Assembly: GCA_022410635.1 (NCBI GenBank)
Contig: JAJVDF010000165.1
Span: forward strand, 938,434-1,002,433
From: Tretioscincus oriximinensis
Lineage: Eukaryota > Chordata > Lepidosauria > Squamata > Gymnophthalmidae
DNA length: 64,000 bases
Direction: 5' to 3'
Below are positions 39,503 to 52,193 of the stretch, one piece after another. A program made the position numbers and the translations under genes. A model generated the notes under the pieces. The model was given only the letters and a program-made list of their open reading frames with translations, made no database searches and was not told the origin of the DNA. Numbering within the stretch: position 1 is the first letter of the stretch; every line of letters begins with the position of its first letter.

Positions 39503-41830
39503 ACGGGTTTGCACAGAAGTGATGTCCTCTTTCCTGAACCTTGGGCAACATTTTGATTGCGTTACTGATAACTTTATATACCTCAGTATTCCATCTTTGT
39601 CCGAACGTAGGTGACAAGAACTAAAGTGAACAAAGGGGAAGCACCTGGACTGAGAACCCTGGCATTGTCCGATCAGATGTAGCTGCAGCCTGAGGGACTC
39701 GCTTCCTTCATAAAGGCCTTCCAGTTCTTCCCAGCACCAAGCTAGTATTTCCTTCAGCAGATGATTAACAATTGTAGAAACAGATGTACAGTAGAAAACT
39801 TCTCTCAAACAGTGGGTGGGATGGGGAAGGAGGGGATAGCTGGGAGGGAATTGGAATTGTTTGGAGAAATCAATGTCGGTGGTTGCCAGAAATCAAAGCT
39901 TCATTTTGAGGAGTTTGCCTTGTCTACTTGGTGTACTTGACCATGGACTTTTCTATGACAGAACTCTAAATATAAACATTGTATGTATAAATATATATAT
40001 AAATATAAATATATATATATTGTCATAATTTACAACTTTCTATAAATTTTTCATCATCCTGTAATTTATCAACAAAACAACTTAACACTTTGCCGGGAAG
40101 TGGATTGGATAAATTGTAGAACGAAAATTTATAAAGATGCAGGTTTGCACGGCTGAGTTGGGTTCCTACAAACACTGGATGCTTCTGCTTCATAGAGTGT
40201 CTCTAGTTTATGCTTTATTTCTCCTGGGAAGTGGGAGACCCCTTTGGAGAGAAGGGAGAAATGACAGAAATGGACTCATGCGCTTCATCTCACCAGCATT
40301 ATTATTACCTCCAGTTGGGGAATTCATGCCGTATGCTCTGAATATCTGTAAATGTGGTATTTATGTTGGGTTGTTCTACACTATTTTATTTTAAATTACT
40401 TGGCCTTCTAAACTGATAGAACTACAAGGGTTTCGTCATTAAGATTCTGTTCTTATTTCAACCATTTTCTTTTATTTTTCTTACCTTTTAAACATTGTCT
40501 GCACAAGGACCACAGTAGCCTTCTTGTGGAAGCATAAACAGCTAACTATTAAATATCAGCATTAAAGCTGTTTGAATTGCTTTGGGGATTACATGGTTTG
40601 GGTTTTCTCTTTTGTATCTGTATTCTACTAGTATTTCAAGTTGAGATATTGAGAAATTCTCTTGAGCGCAAGTAGCTGGAAGTAGATGCTTCAGTCAAAC
40701 TGCTATTTTTATATCTAAGTAAATTGAGAGAAGACTCCGGTGTTTTTTAAGTGTGTGTTTTTCCTGCATAGACATTATAAAAACACAGCTTATGTAAGAA
40801 TTTAAAAAGTGAAGTGAAAGGGCCATGCGTAAGTGCTTTGGTGACTGCAAAAGACAAGTGCAAATTATTATATAATCATGTCTTGGCAATATTCCACATG
40901 ATCTGAAAGAATTCCACAAATTGCATATTCCCTTATAGCTGCAGAACATGCTACGAAATGTGAGTTTTCTTTCCATTTCTCTTAGAGGAGGACCTGTTTC
41001 ACATTGGCTGGAGAACGTAAACTATGTCACACTTGTTATCTCCACAGGTACATTTGTCAGGTGTATGAAAGCAACATAGTTTGAATCTTCAATATCCCCC
41101 CCCCCTTTATATCTGTCATAGTTGTATCATTCTCCTGGAGCCTAAATTTTCCCCTGTCTCTAGTAACAAATTCTGTATATATCTAATTTAAACATGTCTT
41201 GGTTAAACAAACAAAAAAGGCTGAGTGTGTGTGATTTATTGCTCATTTTTTTTCAGTAGCTCCATAGTAATGAAGAAAAAGAGGAGGTAAAAACATCACA
41301 TGCTCTTGAATTATAAACCTGACTGGGCATAATCCAGTGTTTCTGGAAAAAGAAATTAATTTGGGAAAAGAAAGTTAAGTCTGTGTGTATATTTCACAAA
41401 TTGTGAGGATACCAGGAAAGTGTTATTATGACTGTTAATTACTCAGATTTGATAGAAAAAAATCCTGAATTTCTCTCCACTTGGTATTTGTATTAAGGGG
41501 ACCTTTTTTTCAAATTCTAGAAGTTCTATGCAGAAAAGACCTTCATACTGACAGTGTAGGCTGTGTGTGATGATGGTATTGTATGGTCAGAACACATAAA
41601 TGGTAATGTGATGTTGGCAATGTTTACATGACATAGTGTGCCAAAGTGATTTTACTGTGACTTCATCTTTTTCAAAGTCTATGGGTTTCCGGTGCAGTGC
41701 ACCAAGGACTTTTGCACGCATAAGGAGCCATGTATGAAATTTTTTTGAACTAAATTGAGAAAGTGCCATGGTGACCAATGGTGAAGAATTCANGCTTAAN
41801 AAATGGNCAAATCCTANCTTNCTTNNTTTN

Positions 41831-41940
<110 letters not shown>

Positions 41941-42162
41941 CTAGACGACTTGGAAACAAATTGCAACAGTATCTCTGGTCTAATGTTATTTTCAAAGCAA
42001 CGATGATGGTGGAACATGTGAATCTCATTTTGCATATAAGATATAATTTGAGAACTGTCATTTGGTTCTTTAAAATCTGCTGTACAGAGCTTGTACTTTG
42101 TTCATTTTATAGATGGAAACCATCCCTGGAGGGAGGGGGGAACTGTTTGTTTAACTTAAGAA

Positions 42163-42168
42163 AATAAA
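42163..42168 (+). terminator. GALNT2: Probable GALNT2 poly(A) signal
   Basis: Canonical AATAAA in TTAAGAAAATAAACACTTTG. T/GT-rich sequence about 25-45 bases on (GTAGTCTGCTGTTCTGTTTT) fits a downstream element. Cleavage near 42185 is inferred. A second AATAAA at 43278-43283 is less well placed, beyond a CR1 insertion. Confidence 0.65.
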
Positions 42169-42444
42169 CACTTTGTAGATAAGATAAAGTAGTCTGCTGT
42201 TCTGTTTTCGTGTACGCTATACGCTTCGTCGTTCTTGATCTGCTTGAACTGCTTTATTTTGATCAGCAAAATTGATCATTCTATTGTTACTTTGAACAAC
42301 AAATTGCCTTGTCGTATCTTAAATTGGTTTTTATTTCTCTCTTTCTGAAGAGATACAGGTTTGTCGATAGAGTCCATAAACAACCAAGAGAACTTGAAAT
42401 CAGTAATGTGCCGCTTTGGAATCAGACTGAAATTTAAGACATCT

Positions 42445-42840
42445 CCACACTAGTTTTTTTTCCTGTCACACAACACTAGAATAAGGGTTACAATGTGAGA
42501 CTTATGGACAAGGGGAACTATTTTTTCACCCAGAGGATTTACTTCCTGAAGAGGATGACAGCAGCTGGATAGCTTTAAGAAAGGATTAGACAAATTAATG
42601 CAAACTAAGTGCATCAGTGGGTACTAGAATGGATACTTTGGACCTGCCTCTTATGTTGTTGGAAAAGACAATCAGGATGCCTCTAAATGTCATTTGCTGA
42701 AAATTGAGCCATAGGTGAATTGCTTCAGGACACCCAGGGTGTGTGATAGTACCCACCAATTATTCACGTTTTCTATGTGATATAGAACGCTGGGCTAGAT
42801 GGGCTATAGCCTGATTCAGCCGTACCAACATGTGCAAAGG
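42445..42840 (+). mobile_element. CR1-clade LINE 3' fragment (TTCTTATG subfamily)
   Basis: Diverged: CAGCTGGATAGCTTTAAGAA, AACGCTGGGCTAGATGGGCT then ATAGCCTGATTCAGC. It begins about 260 bases past the inferred GALNT2 poly(A) site. Confidence 0.75.
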
Positions 42841-43385
42841 AAGTTTCTGGTATTTTTGTTGTTCTAATATACCCACCAGTGCAGGATGTCCCTGAACTAA
42901 GAATACCGTAGACAGTTTTATTTGCACAGTGAACTATCCTTGTAAATGAAAGGAAATTTGCTATTTATCTCAAGTTCTTTTACTGTTCTAAATGTACATT
43001 GTTCACTATTAAAACAATTGCATAGTGCATGTGGTTTGCAAACATTTTAAAGCCAGAAGTACTGTACATCCACATGCTTTAAAATTAACCGCTGAGAGAT
43101 GAGCAATTTTACCACATTTACATGCCTCTGTTCCGCTTTTTCTTAGCCTCAGAAATCCGAAAAGGTGTTCTGGGAAGGTTTATGGATGGACAGTCCTGAA
43201 ACTGGGTTGTTGGAGGAGGGGGTTGTTTTTGGAGGGAAGAGCTATTAGCAGGATGCTCTATTTACATATGTTTGTATAATAAAACAATTTTTCAGTTTGA
43301 ACAAGGGTAAGGATTATTTTAAAATCTACAAGTCAAATCTGTGTATTATATTTTTTCACAGTGCAATGATTGACTCAGTTTAATA

Positions 43386-43623
43386 CAGGGTGCTTCAAAA
43401 AATGTATACACACTATGAACTTCCATAGAAAATTTATTTACTGTTCTACAAAGTTAAATTTCAGGAAATTAGAAAGCTTAAAGTCCAATGTAAATAAAAC
43501 GTAAATAACAAATGTTAATACTGTTCAAATTGGGTAATCCTGAAATTTAACTTTGTAGAATAGAACAGTAAATAAATTTTCTATGGAAGTTCAAAGTGTG
43601 TATACATTTTTTGAAGCGCCCTG
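43386..43623. mobile_element. Mariner-like MITE with TIRs of about 85 bp
   Basis: Left: CAGGGTGCTTCAAAAAATGT then ATACACACTATGAACTTCCA. Right in reverse complement: CAGGGCGCTTCAAAAAATGT then ATACACACTTTGAACTTCCA. The arms continue to TTTAACTTTG-type sequence with 2 mismatches and a 5-bp indel. TA at 43384-43385 and 43624-43625. 238 bp. The arms occupy most of the element. Confidence 0.9.
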
Positions 43624-43625
43624 TA

Positions 43626-44924
43626 TTTATAATTATGTACAAATATTTTTATTTTTTGGAACAGAAGTAGTAGCACAGGTAACCAAATTCAAGCCTTGCT
43701 CTTTTAGGGATTCAGAATTTAGCTCCTTTTTTTAACCTCCTTTTTCGCTTCTTAGGCCAAGTGTAATGAAAAGCCAGCACATTTGGGGAGTTCATTTTCC
43801 AATGGAGAAAGTGCAGGCCCAGTTGACTCCACAAAAGGCAAAAAAGGCATGAACATGTGAGCAGCTTCAACAACTTCACGCCTTTCCAGTTTTACTATTG
43901 CATATTTAAAAGCTCAGAATTACAAGCCCGCCAAGTCCCTAGGATTTGTGTCATTCTTAACTGGATTTAATGCAGAAGTTCTTGTAATACTGGGAACCAA
44001 AGAGACACATAACTAGAACTCTCCAGGAAGATACAATTATATCTCCTCAACTCTTCTGTTCAATTTGACAGAGGCTTTCGTTCCATTTTTGGAATAAATA
44101 ATGTGTATGAGACTGTATTGGAGTTGTTACTTTTATTTTTGTTCAATATATAATTTCTTTGAACTGTTGGTGTGAATATCAGATACTTGGCTTCAGCAGA
44201 AACCCTGTTCTTGAGCTACTCAAGAACCAGTACAGTGTAGTGACTAGAGTTCCAATCCTTTGTCATAAATGCTTCTTTGGATCAGGAACAACCTTTCAGT
44301 CTCAGAGTTGTTGTGGGAACAAAATGGATGAAAAGAGTGCACCATCTTGGATTATTTGGAGAAATGGCAAGACTATAGATGCCTCAGGTACATAATTACT
44401 GTTCCTTCTCGTATACAAAGAGACAATGAAAATACCTGGAAGAAAACATCAGTCTCTAAAAGGACATAGGAATGCTAGAAAAATCATTTTATTTTTATGA
44501 GATTAACAGCTTGGGAAGCATTTAGTCCAGTTTGAAGACTTTGCTTGTAGAAATAAAAATGTAATCATGGCTTTCATGTCAGCTATGTATTTAACTACAA
44601 GATAATTGGGGTCAGCTTAAATTTTGGCAAGGAATCATAGTTTTACTTCCATTTTTCACAAATCTCTTTTATGGGGGTGAAATCCAATGTCACATGGAAT
44701 ATAGCAGCTGCAGTAAAAAGAAGTCAGTGAGATACAAATGGAACTATTTTTGCATTCTCTAAATAAATGATCAAACTTCAGCTTTTTATACAGTCTGGGA
44801 GTTCAACTTCCAGATTTCTTTCCCAGCATTCTATGACAGCTGCCACAGGAACTGATCACAGTTTGGGATCCCTGCTTTCCAGAACTTTCTTTTCAGGATG
44901 TTGTATATTAATAAAGCTTTTATT
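43626..44924. other. Intergenic, nothing recognised
   Basis: About 1.3 kb of single-copy-looking DNA. A 78-codon ORF at 44159-44395 has no recognised relative. Confidence 0.4.
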
Positions 44925-45290
44925 CATTCATTTATGTATTTATTTATAATGCCCTTTTCTCCAAAGGGCCTCGCAAAGGAACATATACAATCAATATAAC
45001 ACAGCAAAACTCACAGAAAAATATCCCCCACCCCATGCAGCGGATTCATCCTAAAGTAATGAAAAGTTTGTAGCCTCCACCAAAAATCATCTTCAGTATA
45101 CTCTCAGTTCTAGCAGAAGACTGTTCCACAGCTGCAGGACCAGATCCTGGAAGACCCATAGCTGTGACACTGCTGTAGATGTTGAAGGGACTACCACTAG
45201 CCCATGTGAGGTGGATTGCAAAATCCTGAGTAGGGAGCGGCATATCCTACCAAGTAGGCTGCCTCCAAGTAGGCTGTCTCCAATCACAAG
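44925..45290 (-). mobile_element. LINE 3' end, L2-like
   Basis: TTATTTATAATGCCCTTTTC then TCCAAAGGGCCTCGCAAAGG is the reversed tail; AAGACTGTTCCACAGCTGCA then GGACCAGATCCTGGAAGACC is the ORF2 end. Related to 37735-38000. Confidence 0.7.
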
Positions 45291-45865
45291 GCTTAAATGT
45301 AAGTACTAACTTCCAGGAAGCCATTAGTGAAAATATATTTTAACACGTAGAAATAATACTTTTAGTTGTGTGAAGGTGGAAATCAGCAAAACTGGAAGTT
45401 CAAATATGCATAAAGTACAAATAAATAATAAATAAATCCTAATGCCATTACTACTAGTATATGAATTTTTTGCTGGCATGAATCAGAAAACTAAATAGAA
45501 TAAAAGCAAAAAATCCCAAATCCAAAGATTTAGCTATTAGATTGAGAAGAAAATGAAATTTTACCCGTCTGAAGCAGTAATCAAAAAATCTTTAATAAAA
45601 AAATGAGATATATACTAGAAGTCCAGTGCTTTTGCCAATATAGAAAATCTGTGTATAATAGGTATCAGATATGAAAAGTAACAAGCTATCCTTTGAAATT
45701 TCATCTGCTTTTTACTCAACACTAATGTAAATTGGCTGCCAAGAGCTGTCAAATTGTAAGAACACAAGTTGCTAATTCTTCCTAGATGTCAAATTTAACT
45801 TAAACTGTGTATTTTACTTGATCTTTGTGGCTGACACAACTTTTTATCTACTAAATAGCACAGAT
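45291..45865. other. Intergenic, nothing recognised
   Basis: AT-rich DNA with no named element. Confidence 0.4.
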
Positions 45866-45919
45866 TTAATTCGTCCTTCCAAGCCCCTCTGCCTTCCAGT
45901 AAAAAAAAGAGACCAAGGA

Positions 45920-47060
45920 AAGTAAGTTGTAATCTTTAATTTTATTGTATTTCAAAGTTGTTGATTGTAAACAAGTTTTGTTGAAGGGGGAAATCACACG
46001 ACAAGGTATCAGAGTGATAGTATAAACCCATTCAGTTGTTTTGTCACCACACTTCACATTTTCGAACTCAAGAGTTTTGCTCACGGTGTATAAAACCTGT
46101 AAAAATTGGTTGCAAGCGTGTGCCTTTTGTGTCAAGCAAAAACCACAGTCACAAAAGTTAGGTCTCACTTGAACCAAGGAGCCAGAAACACAGATAGGAA
46201 CCTTACTTAAGATGTAGGGACCCCACACATGCATTTGTGAAACAAATACATCTGCATACAGTTGATCTTTAAAGGCTCGGACCAGATGGTAAACAAAACA
46301 GCACTGTACGTTTAATCTACCATTGACACTGTTTCAACACGCTTGTGGGAAGAAAATGATGGAAGCTTGCAACTTAACCACAATTACTTTTGTGTTGGGC
46401 GCATAGCCTGAAAATACATGGGAAGCTGAGTGCATTTTTCACAACGGCAGCACTACAACGGTGTTCTGTACAGTTGCTGAAATGTGAGCTGCAAAGACTG
46501 GGTGAGAAATTGAGGAAATGAGAATGGAGCGCATGTTTCCCTTTGGGAACACGCAGCTACATCTCTTATGGGGTCCTTCACTGCTTATGATACATCACGT
46601 TCTGAATTCTTGCACTATTTGGTTGTGACTTTCTACCATACATAAATGGAAAACACAACACTGTCTTGTGCACTGTGGTTAGAAAATGTGACTGTATTAC
46701 AGGCCCTCTGTTTGGCCAACAAAGAAAACACATACATAAAAAGAAAAAGAACAAATCTAGGATTTCAGTCTCCCCTATACTAAAAGTAAATTCACCCTCA
46801 TAGTCTGGTTCATTTTCAATGCTAGCCTTTTTCACCTTACCAACAAAAGCTTTGGGGCACAGTCTTGAAGAGCAGGACAGAGATCCTCTGTATTTCGGCC
46901 CAGATGAAGATGGTTTTAAAGCACATGTATGACTGTAGGGTTTATAAAGCCACATTTTTTCTGACATCAGCTGAGAGCAGAGAAAGCTTATAATTAGGGC
47001 AATCACAAGAAGGAAGCTTTTCAGAAGCAGCATAAATTCCAAGGTATTTTTGATCAAACA
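45920..47060 (-). other. Minus-strand ORF island, possible transcript 3' end
   Basis: This 1.1-kb stretch is free of recognised repeats and less AT-rich than its surroundings. On the - strand it holds a 159-codon ORF (46578-47057), the longest here not owed to a repeat. It starts MIKNTLEFMLLLKSFLLVIA with a hydrophobic segment at residues 9-30. A second ORF of 122 codons (45866-46234) follows. A - strand AATAAA at 45941-45946 could end a transcript. No homolog recognised; it could equally be an extended PGBD5 3'UTR, a lncRNA or chance. Confidence 0.3.
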
Positions 47061-47199
47061 CAGCTAAAATAACATTATTAGGCCTATTATGCACTAGAGA
47101 TGGTAGCAAAGTCATCTTACTTCTTCACTACAATTATGTCCTCTAGCAGCCAATCAGCACAGCTTCCTGTTTTCTGTGTGTGTATTTTAATGGCTTATT

Positions 47200-47760
47200 G
47201 CCATGTACCCATAAGTACGCACTAGTGCCACTTTCAGAGATTAGCTCTGATGAACATGCAAGGCACTTCTGGGAGAAGATCATTCCAACTCACATGGGAC
47301 TGGATTTCACAGTTGGAAGTAGTTCAGGGGAACTATCCAGAGTACTGATGAAATGGACAAGCTGCCTGGAGAGTTTTGCCTGATAATTTATCTATAGGCA
47401 AGTGGGCATGAGTGAATGTGTCCCAAGTGTTATAACTGATTCTTTACGGGCAGGAGAGATGCCAACAAAATGTAAGAAATGCTGGAATGTCTTTTGCTTA
47501 AGAAGATCTCTGTGCATACAGAGGCATTAAATAACTACTACACTATCTCTAATTTCTTTATTTTTTTTAGAAGATGGTGGCTATCCAATTGCAGGTATGC
47601 ATGGAGGAAAAGGATTAGCCAGACACACTTCAATCTGGTTTTCACGTGGGACTATGATACCAAAACTACCTTGGTTGTCCTGACTGGTAACATTTACCAA
47701 GAAAAGGACATGCTGGGTTTTTTTTTTCCATCTCTCAGTGCCTTCATGTTCAAGTGAGTA
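47200..47760 (+). mobile_element. L2 reverse transcriptase relic
   Basis: Decayed but recognisable order of L2 ORF2: GAAGATCATTCCAACTCACA; CTTTTGCTTAAGAAGATCTC; AATAACTACTACACTATCTC (NNYYTISN, for the usual NNYRPVSN); TTCAATCTGGTTTTCACGTG (QSGF); TACCTTGGTTGTCCTGACTG. Frameshifts and stops throughout. Confidence 0.7.
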
Positions 47761-49685
47761 ACATTTTAATTATGTTAATTACATATTTTATATTGAGAAT
47801 TTTCTATAAGTTTAAATGATTTTCCCTTTTTATTAATGTTGGATGCAGTCCTGGAACCATTTGATGAAGAGCAAAAGACACATATTTAGCAATAGATAAT
47901 TTTGGAGCGAACTGGTCAATGGAACAGATAAGGAAAATACAGAGCTCAAATGGGAACAAGGATTGAAGCAAAACCAATGGTTTGCAGAAATGAAACTCCG
48001 GTTGGTGCTTTGCCTTTCCACCTGCAACCTTTTCCATTTTATCAGGTATAGTGGCAGTTTGCGAGATTTTTGCATAAAAAGGTGCAGAAAGCAAATTAGC
48101 TCAGTCTTTTCTAACACAGGAAGCACAATTTGGCAGTTATAACAGTGTAAGCAAATTGGTTTTCTTCTTTTTTTAAATCAAAGATATTAAAAAGAAATTT
48201 CTTTAAAATGAGTTAAAGTCAGTCCACTATAACCAATAGATCAATCTGTAAAAATTTCACTGCATAAACAGCGCTAACTGAATATTCAGTAGCTTATATC
48301 TGTTCAACTCCTACTGCCTGCCTACCATATAAACAGTGATTCTGTTATTTAGTGAGGTGCAATATAAAACAATTCTTTGTCTAATATGCAGTTAATACCT
48401 TTGAGAAGTTAGAGAAGATTTTGGCAGCTATAGAAATTACTAGACCTAATATTTTCTAGATATTTTCTCCTTGGAGTTTTCCATAAATAGCACCGAATCT
48501 TCTGGTTAGATCCAAGACAGTTTCATTTTAGGGACAAATATGTTTACAAGAGCTTTCTTTGATTCAATAATCTGCACTATCATGACTTGCAACCCTTATT
48601 CCAAGATATAATCCAGAATAAGTGCAGTGCAAAAAATCATCGTCAATGAGAGCAAAACTATTTTTTTTCTAGTGAAGTTTGACTATTAGAATTATAACCT
48701 TGAATCAGTTTAGAAGAAGGACACAAGTCAGCTAACAATCTGTTAAACTATGCCAAAAAAGTTTAATCACTACTATATATCATTATTAAAAACTTTTAGA
48801 GGAAGCAAATTCTGATAGAGAATTTCACATTGGTTGAAATTGATCTTGTTTAACTTTCTGAGAGAAAAAAAATCCAACCCATTGATGTTACTAGGCTAAA
48901 ATAGATTATATCATAAACTGATGAACCAAATATTATTCCCAATGTGTTCAGTGTCTCATATGTATCTGGATAATGTACTACTGAAAAAGAGAACAACAGT
49001 AAGACAAGAAGCCCTTTTTTGTCCTTCTAAAAAAATTGCTAAAGGAATAGCCCTTGTGTAAATTACGAACTATAAGAATAAATCTGCATCTTAACAAAGA
49101 TAGAGAAGTTTGGGTCAGTGCCTGTCACTGAGAGGATTATAGCTCGGTTTTTGTACTCTTCCTCATTTCTGCCCTATTGAGATGCACTGCCGAGGCTTGT
49201 AAGCCAATCCTATGTAGTTTTAGATATTATGAAATCAACATATTTTGGTGCATAGAAATTAATTGATAACTTTTTAATCTAAACTCTATAATTTAAGGAT
49301 GCATTCAGATGTAAGTCGATTGTGCACCTCACTGCACAATGAGGTGATATTATGTAAGACTATCTGCTGCCCAGATAGTTAGACAGTGGTGCAGTGAATG
49401 CACAGGTATTGCTCTGTGTATCTCTGACTGGCAGGGACACATCTGGGTATTTCAACTGTGGCTATTTGCACATGTGTGGTCATAATGTTTGGCATCTGCA
49501 CAGATGAGCATCCTCTGTACCACCAAGTTGTAGCCAATTCCTGGTTGACTGCATAGACAATTTGCTCTATCACTAAACCATAGTCTCTTCCTTTTTGTAG
49601 AATACTTCTTCTATAAAGTATTTATTGGTCATGGGCTTTGCTTGTGTAGTTAATAAGCTGACAATAATTATAATGCCCCAGCCAC
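47761..49685. other. Intergenic, nothing recognised
   Basis: About 1.9 kb of AT-rich DNA without an identified element. Confidence 0.4.
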
Positions 49686-49689
49686 TAAA

Positions 49690-49845
49690 GGCCATTTGGA
49701 GGGAGTTGAGGGTAAATGAAAGTTTTGCCTTTTTGCTTCAAATGCCCTGGATTAATTGGTAAGTGGCCCACTGTGTGAGACAGGATGCTGAACTAGATAG
49801 GCTGTGGTCTCATGCAGCAGGACACCTTTTATGTTCTTATCACAT
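49690..49845 (+). mobile_element. CR1-clade 3' fragment (TTCTTATG subfamily)
   Basis: TGGCCCACTGTGTGAGACAG then GATGCTGAACTAGATAGGCT, ending TTTTATGTTCTTA. Confidence 0.75.
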
Positions 49846-50560
49846 ACAACTTTGCATTTCAGCATCTTCAACTCTCCATTTATCTAGAGACCTGGACCAT
49901 TAATTTTTAAGATTGCTAAATGGTAAAAAATGAGCCCCACTATTATGTGTAATCAGACCCTCTATCTTAAGAAATCCATCTGACTTCAGATTAAGACCTC
50001 TAGTTAGAAAATTTCAATTTACTTAATCTGATACTGTATTTTGTATTCCATACTCCAATATAAGCTTTGTTAAGAAAAGCTATTGTGGCCTCCAAAACCC
50101 ACAAATACATTTTCATTCAATGAATTCTGACTATCAAACAACTTTAAATTAGAAATAATTTTCACTTTCAGGATAAACAGGAGTCAGTCATGAAGAATAC
50201 CTGTATAGTATGAAGGGGAAAATGCTAATAAAAATCTTAATCTCCAAGCAGCCATTTGGTTGTGCTATTGTAGGCCAACTCCCAGAAAACATTTAGCATT
50301 GTCAACACAGACTGCAGGTGAAACACCTTAGCTAGAGCACTTCTGGTCTAGCTGGACTCTAGAGTCCCAAAACCTTTTATCCTACTAATTGTGGCTGGTC
50401 ATTGGGTTCGTGGGGTTCGGTGAACACTCAGGTTAAAATCAATTATAAAATCTCCTTTCATAGTGGAGCTGCCAACAAATCAAAAAGCTCTAGGCAGCTT
50501 TTTTAATTGACAAAGGGGTCGCCAATCTTAGAACCAATGGGAGGGCTGTCTAGGAGGGGC
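49846..50560. other. Intergenic, nothing recognised
   Basis: AT-rich DNA; becomes GC-richer after 50330. Confidence 0.4.
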
Positions 50561-50562
50561 TA

Positions 50563-50637
50563 CAGTCTCTCTCTCAGTCTCCATAGAGGTGCCATTTTGT
50601 ATTGGCATTCAACTTGCAGACTGAGAGAGAGAGACTG
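50563..50637. repeat. Hairpin of an 18/20-base inverted repeat
   Basis: CAGTCTCTCTCTCAGTCT (50563-50580) faces AGACTGAGAGAGAGAGACTG (50618-50637), identical except for one extra AG, with a 37-base loop. GTAAGT follows at once, and the block is GC-richer with CCAAT at 50535. Confidence 0.7.
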
Positions 50638-50904
50638 GTAAGTGCTTGAATGGGTCTCCTCCCAGCCGCTTTCCTAACTTTGCCGAGGCTGGAGGAACCT
50701 GCGCTCGCCCCCCCACCCGCTACTAATTTAGGCAGCATTGGCACCTTCAAAAGTGCACTATAATCTTTAGGTTTCTGTGGCTTTGCAGCCAATGGAAAAT
50801 GATCACACCTTGCCTATTATGAAAACAACAGTACTTGCAGCTATTGAGTTTGTGAGAGCTTGCGTCTTTCTGTAATAGCAACACAACTTACAAATCAAAG
50901 AAAT

Positions 50905-51238
50905 TTTTTTTTTCACCCAGGGTCACTAGCCTTTGGAACTTACTTCCAGAAGAGATGGTGATAGCTAGCAGCCTGCATAGCTTTAAGACAGGATTAAACA
51001 AGTTTATGGACACCCAGAGTATAAATAGCTAGTAGCGTGGATCATTTGATGGTTTCTCCATGATGGAGCAACAGGCAGTATCCCTGAAATACCATTTGCA
51101 GGGAGTTAAGAACAGGCACATATTTTACCTTCTTCTGTTCAAATTGCCCAGTTGCAATTGGTGGGCCTCTGTGTGAGACAAAAATCCTGGACTAGATGGG
51201 CTCTGTCCTGATTCAGCATGGCTCTTCTTATGTCTGAT
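50905..51238 (+). mobile_element. CR1-clade LINE 3' fragment (TTCTTATG subfamily)
   Basis: CTTCCAGAAGAGATGGTGAT, CATGATGGAGCAACAGGCAG, ATCCTGGACTAGATGGGCTC, ending TTCTTATG. Confidence 0.9.
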
Positions 51239-51905
51239 TGTGCAGTAGGGAGTCCTTCAGGTTTCCAGACAATGCACATTAGGAACATATTGTTAGATGA
51301 TGGCAGTAAACTAGTGTAAAGTTCCTTTCTGCAATTTCTTGCAAGGAAAGCCAGGCATGTTGCTGAACTACTCAAAATTTGGTTTTGCTGAACTCCTTGG
51401 GGATATTACAAGACTAAAATGATTGTTATACCTAATGCTGATCTACCATTTTTGTAATGTGTTGAATAACATGCTGAATTTACATTCTATCTGGTTTTTT
51501 AGTCCTGGCCTAGGGTGGTGATTTTAGTATCTATCAGGCCAGGGAATACACTGAGAACTTGGTGCCAACTATCACTTCTTTTTGCTGACCGTTCTTTCTC
51601 TGGATGATAGACTGAATCAATGTGTGTCATTTTTGTATGCTATGGATTGTCTAAATTACCAAGACAAGTAAAGAAAAAGAGATAGATCATTGCAAGCTCT
51701 TCAAGCATTCCTCAGCTGAATCCATAGCCCAAATGAAGGCAATCAGGGCACATCCTTTGAATTAAAACATTTAAGCAAATTGTCATGAATGGAGGAACAA
51801 TGAAATTTCAGCAAAGCTATGTGTTTAAATGTGAGTCAAACAGCTCATTTCTTTTTTTCCCCATTCAATACAATGAATCTCTAATGCATCTGAAGATGTA
51901 GATTT
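51239..51905. other. Intergenic, nothing recognised
   Basis: No element identified. Confidence 0.4.
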
Positions 51906-52053
51906 AGGCTGCATCCTCACATCCCTTATTTGTTCCACTGTAGTTGGATATTTTACAAAAAAAAAAGCACTGTGGGGATCCCCAAATATCCATGCTTTAT
52001 TGTGGAAAATCCAGTTAAAGTGGAATAAATAAGTGATGTGGAGATGGAGCCTT
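51906..52053. mobile_element. MITE with TIRs of about 50 bp
   Basis: Left AGGCTGCATCCTCACATCCC then TTATTTGTTCCACTGTAGTT; right in reverse complement AGGCTCCATCTCCACATCAC then TTATTTATTCCACTTTAACT. Both reach TGGAT. The flanks (TAGATTT and TAGACTT) hint at a 7-8-bp duplication, which would favour hAT. 148 bp, almost all TIR. Confidence 0.7.
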
Positions 52054-52193
52054 AGACTTTGGTCACACATGTGCTGTTAAACTATCTTCACCCACGACTG
52101 AAGACGGTTTAAAAGCTCACAGGTGTCCAAGACCTAAATTGATCAAAGTGCATGCAATTGTCATCCCTGTTAGGCCCCGTTTGCACAGGCTCA

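Noticed and set aside
43278..43283. Main GALNT2 poly(A) signal
   Set aside because: Canonical AATAAA, but it lies beyond a CR1 fragment and after a better signal with a GT-rich element at 42163.
45941..45946. PGBD5 poly(A) signal
   Set aside because: It would need a 3'UTR of almost 9 kb holding several LINE and MITE copies; the signal at 53550 is simpler. Not excluded.
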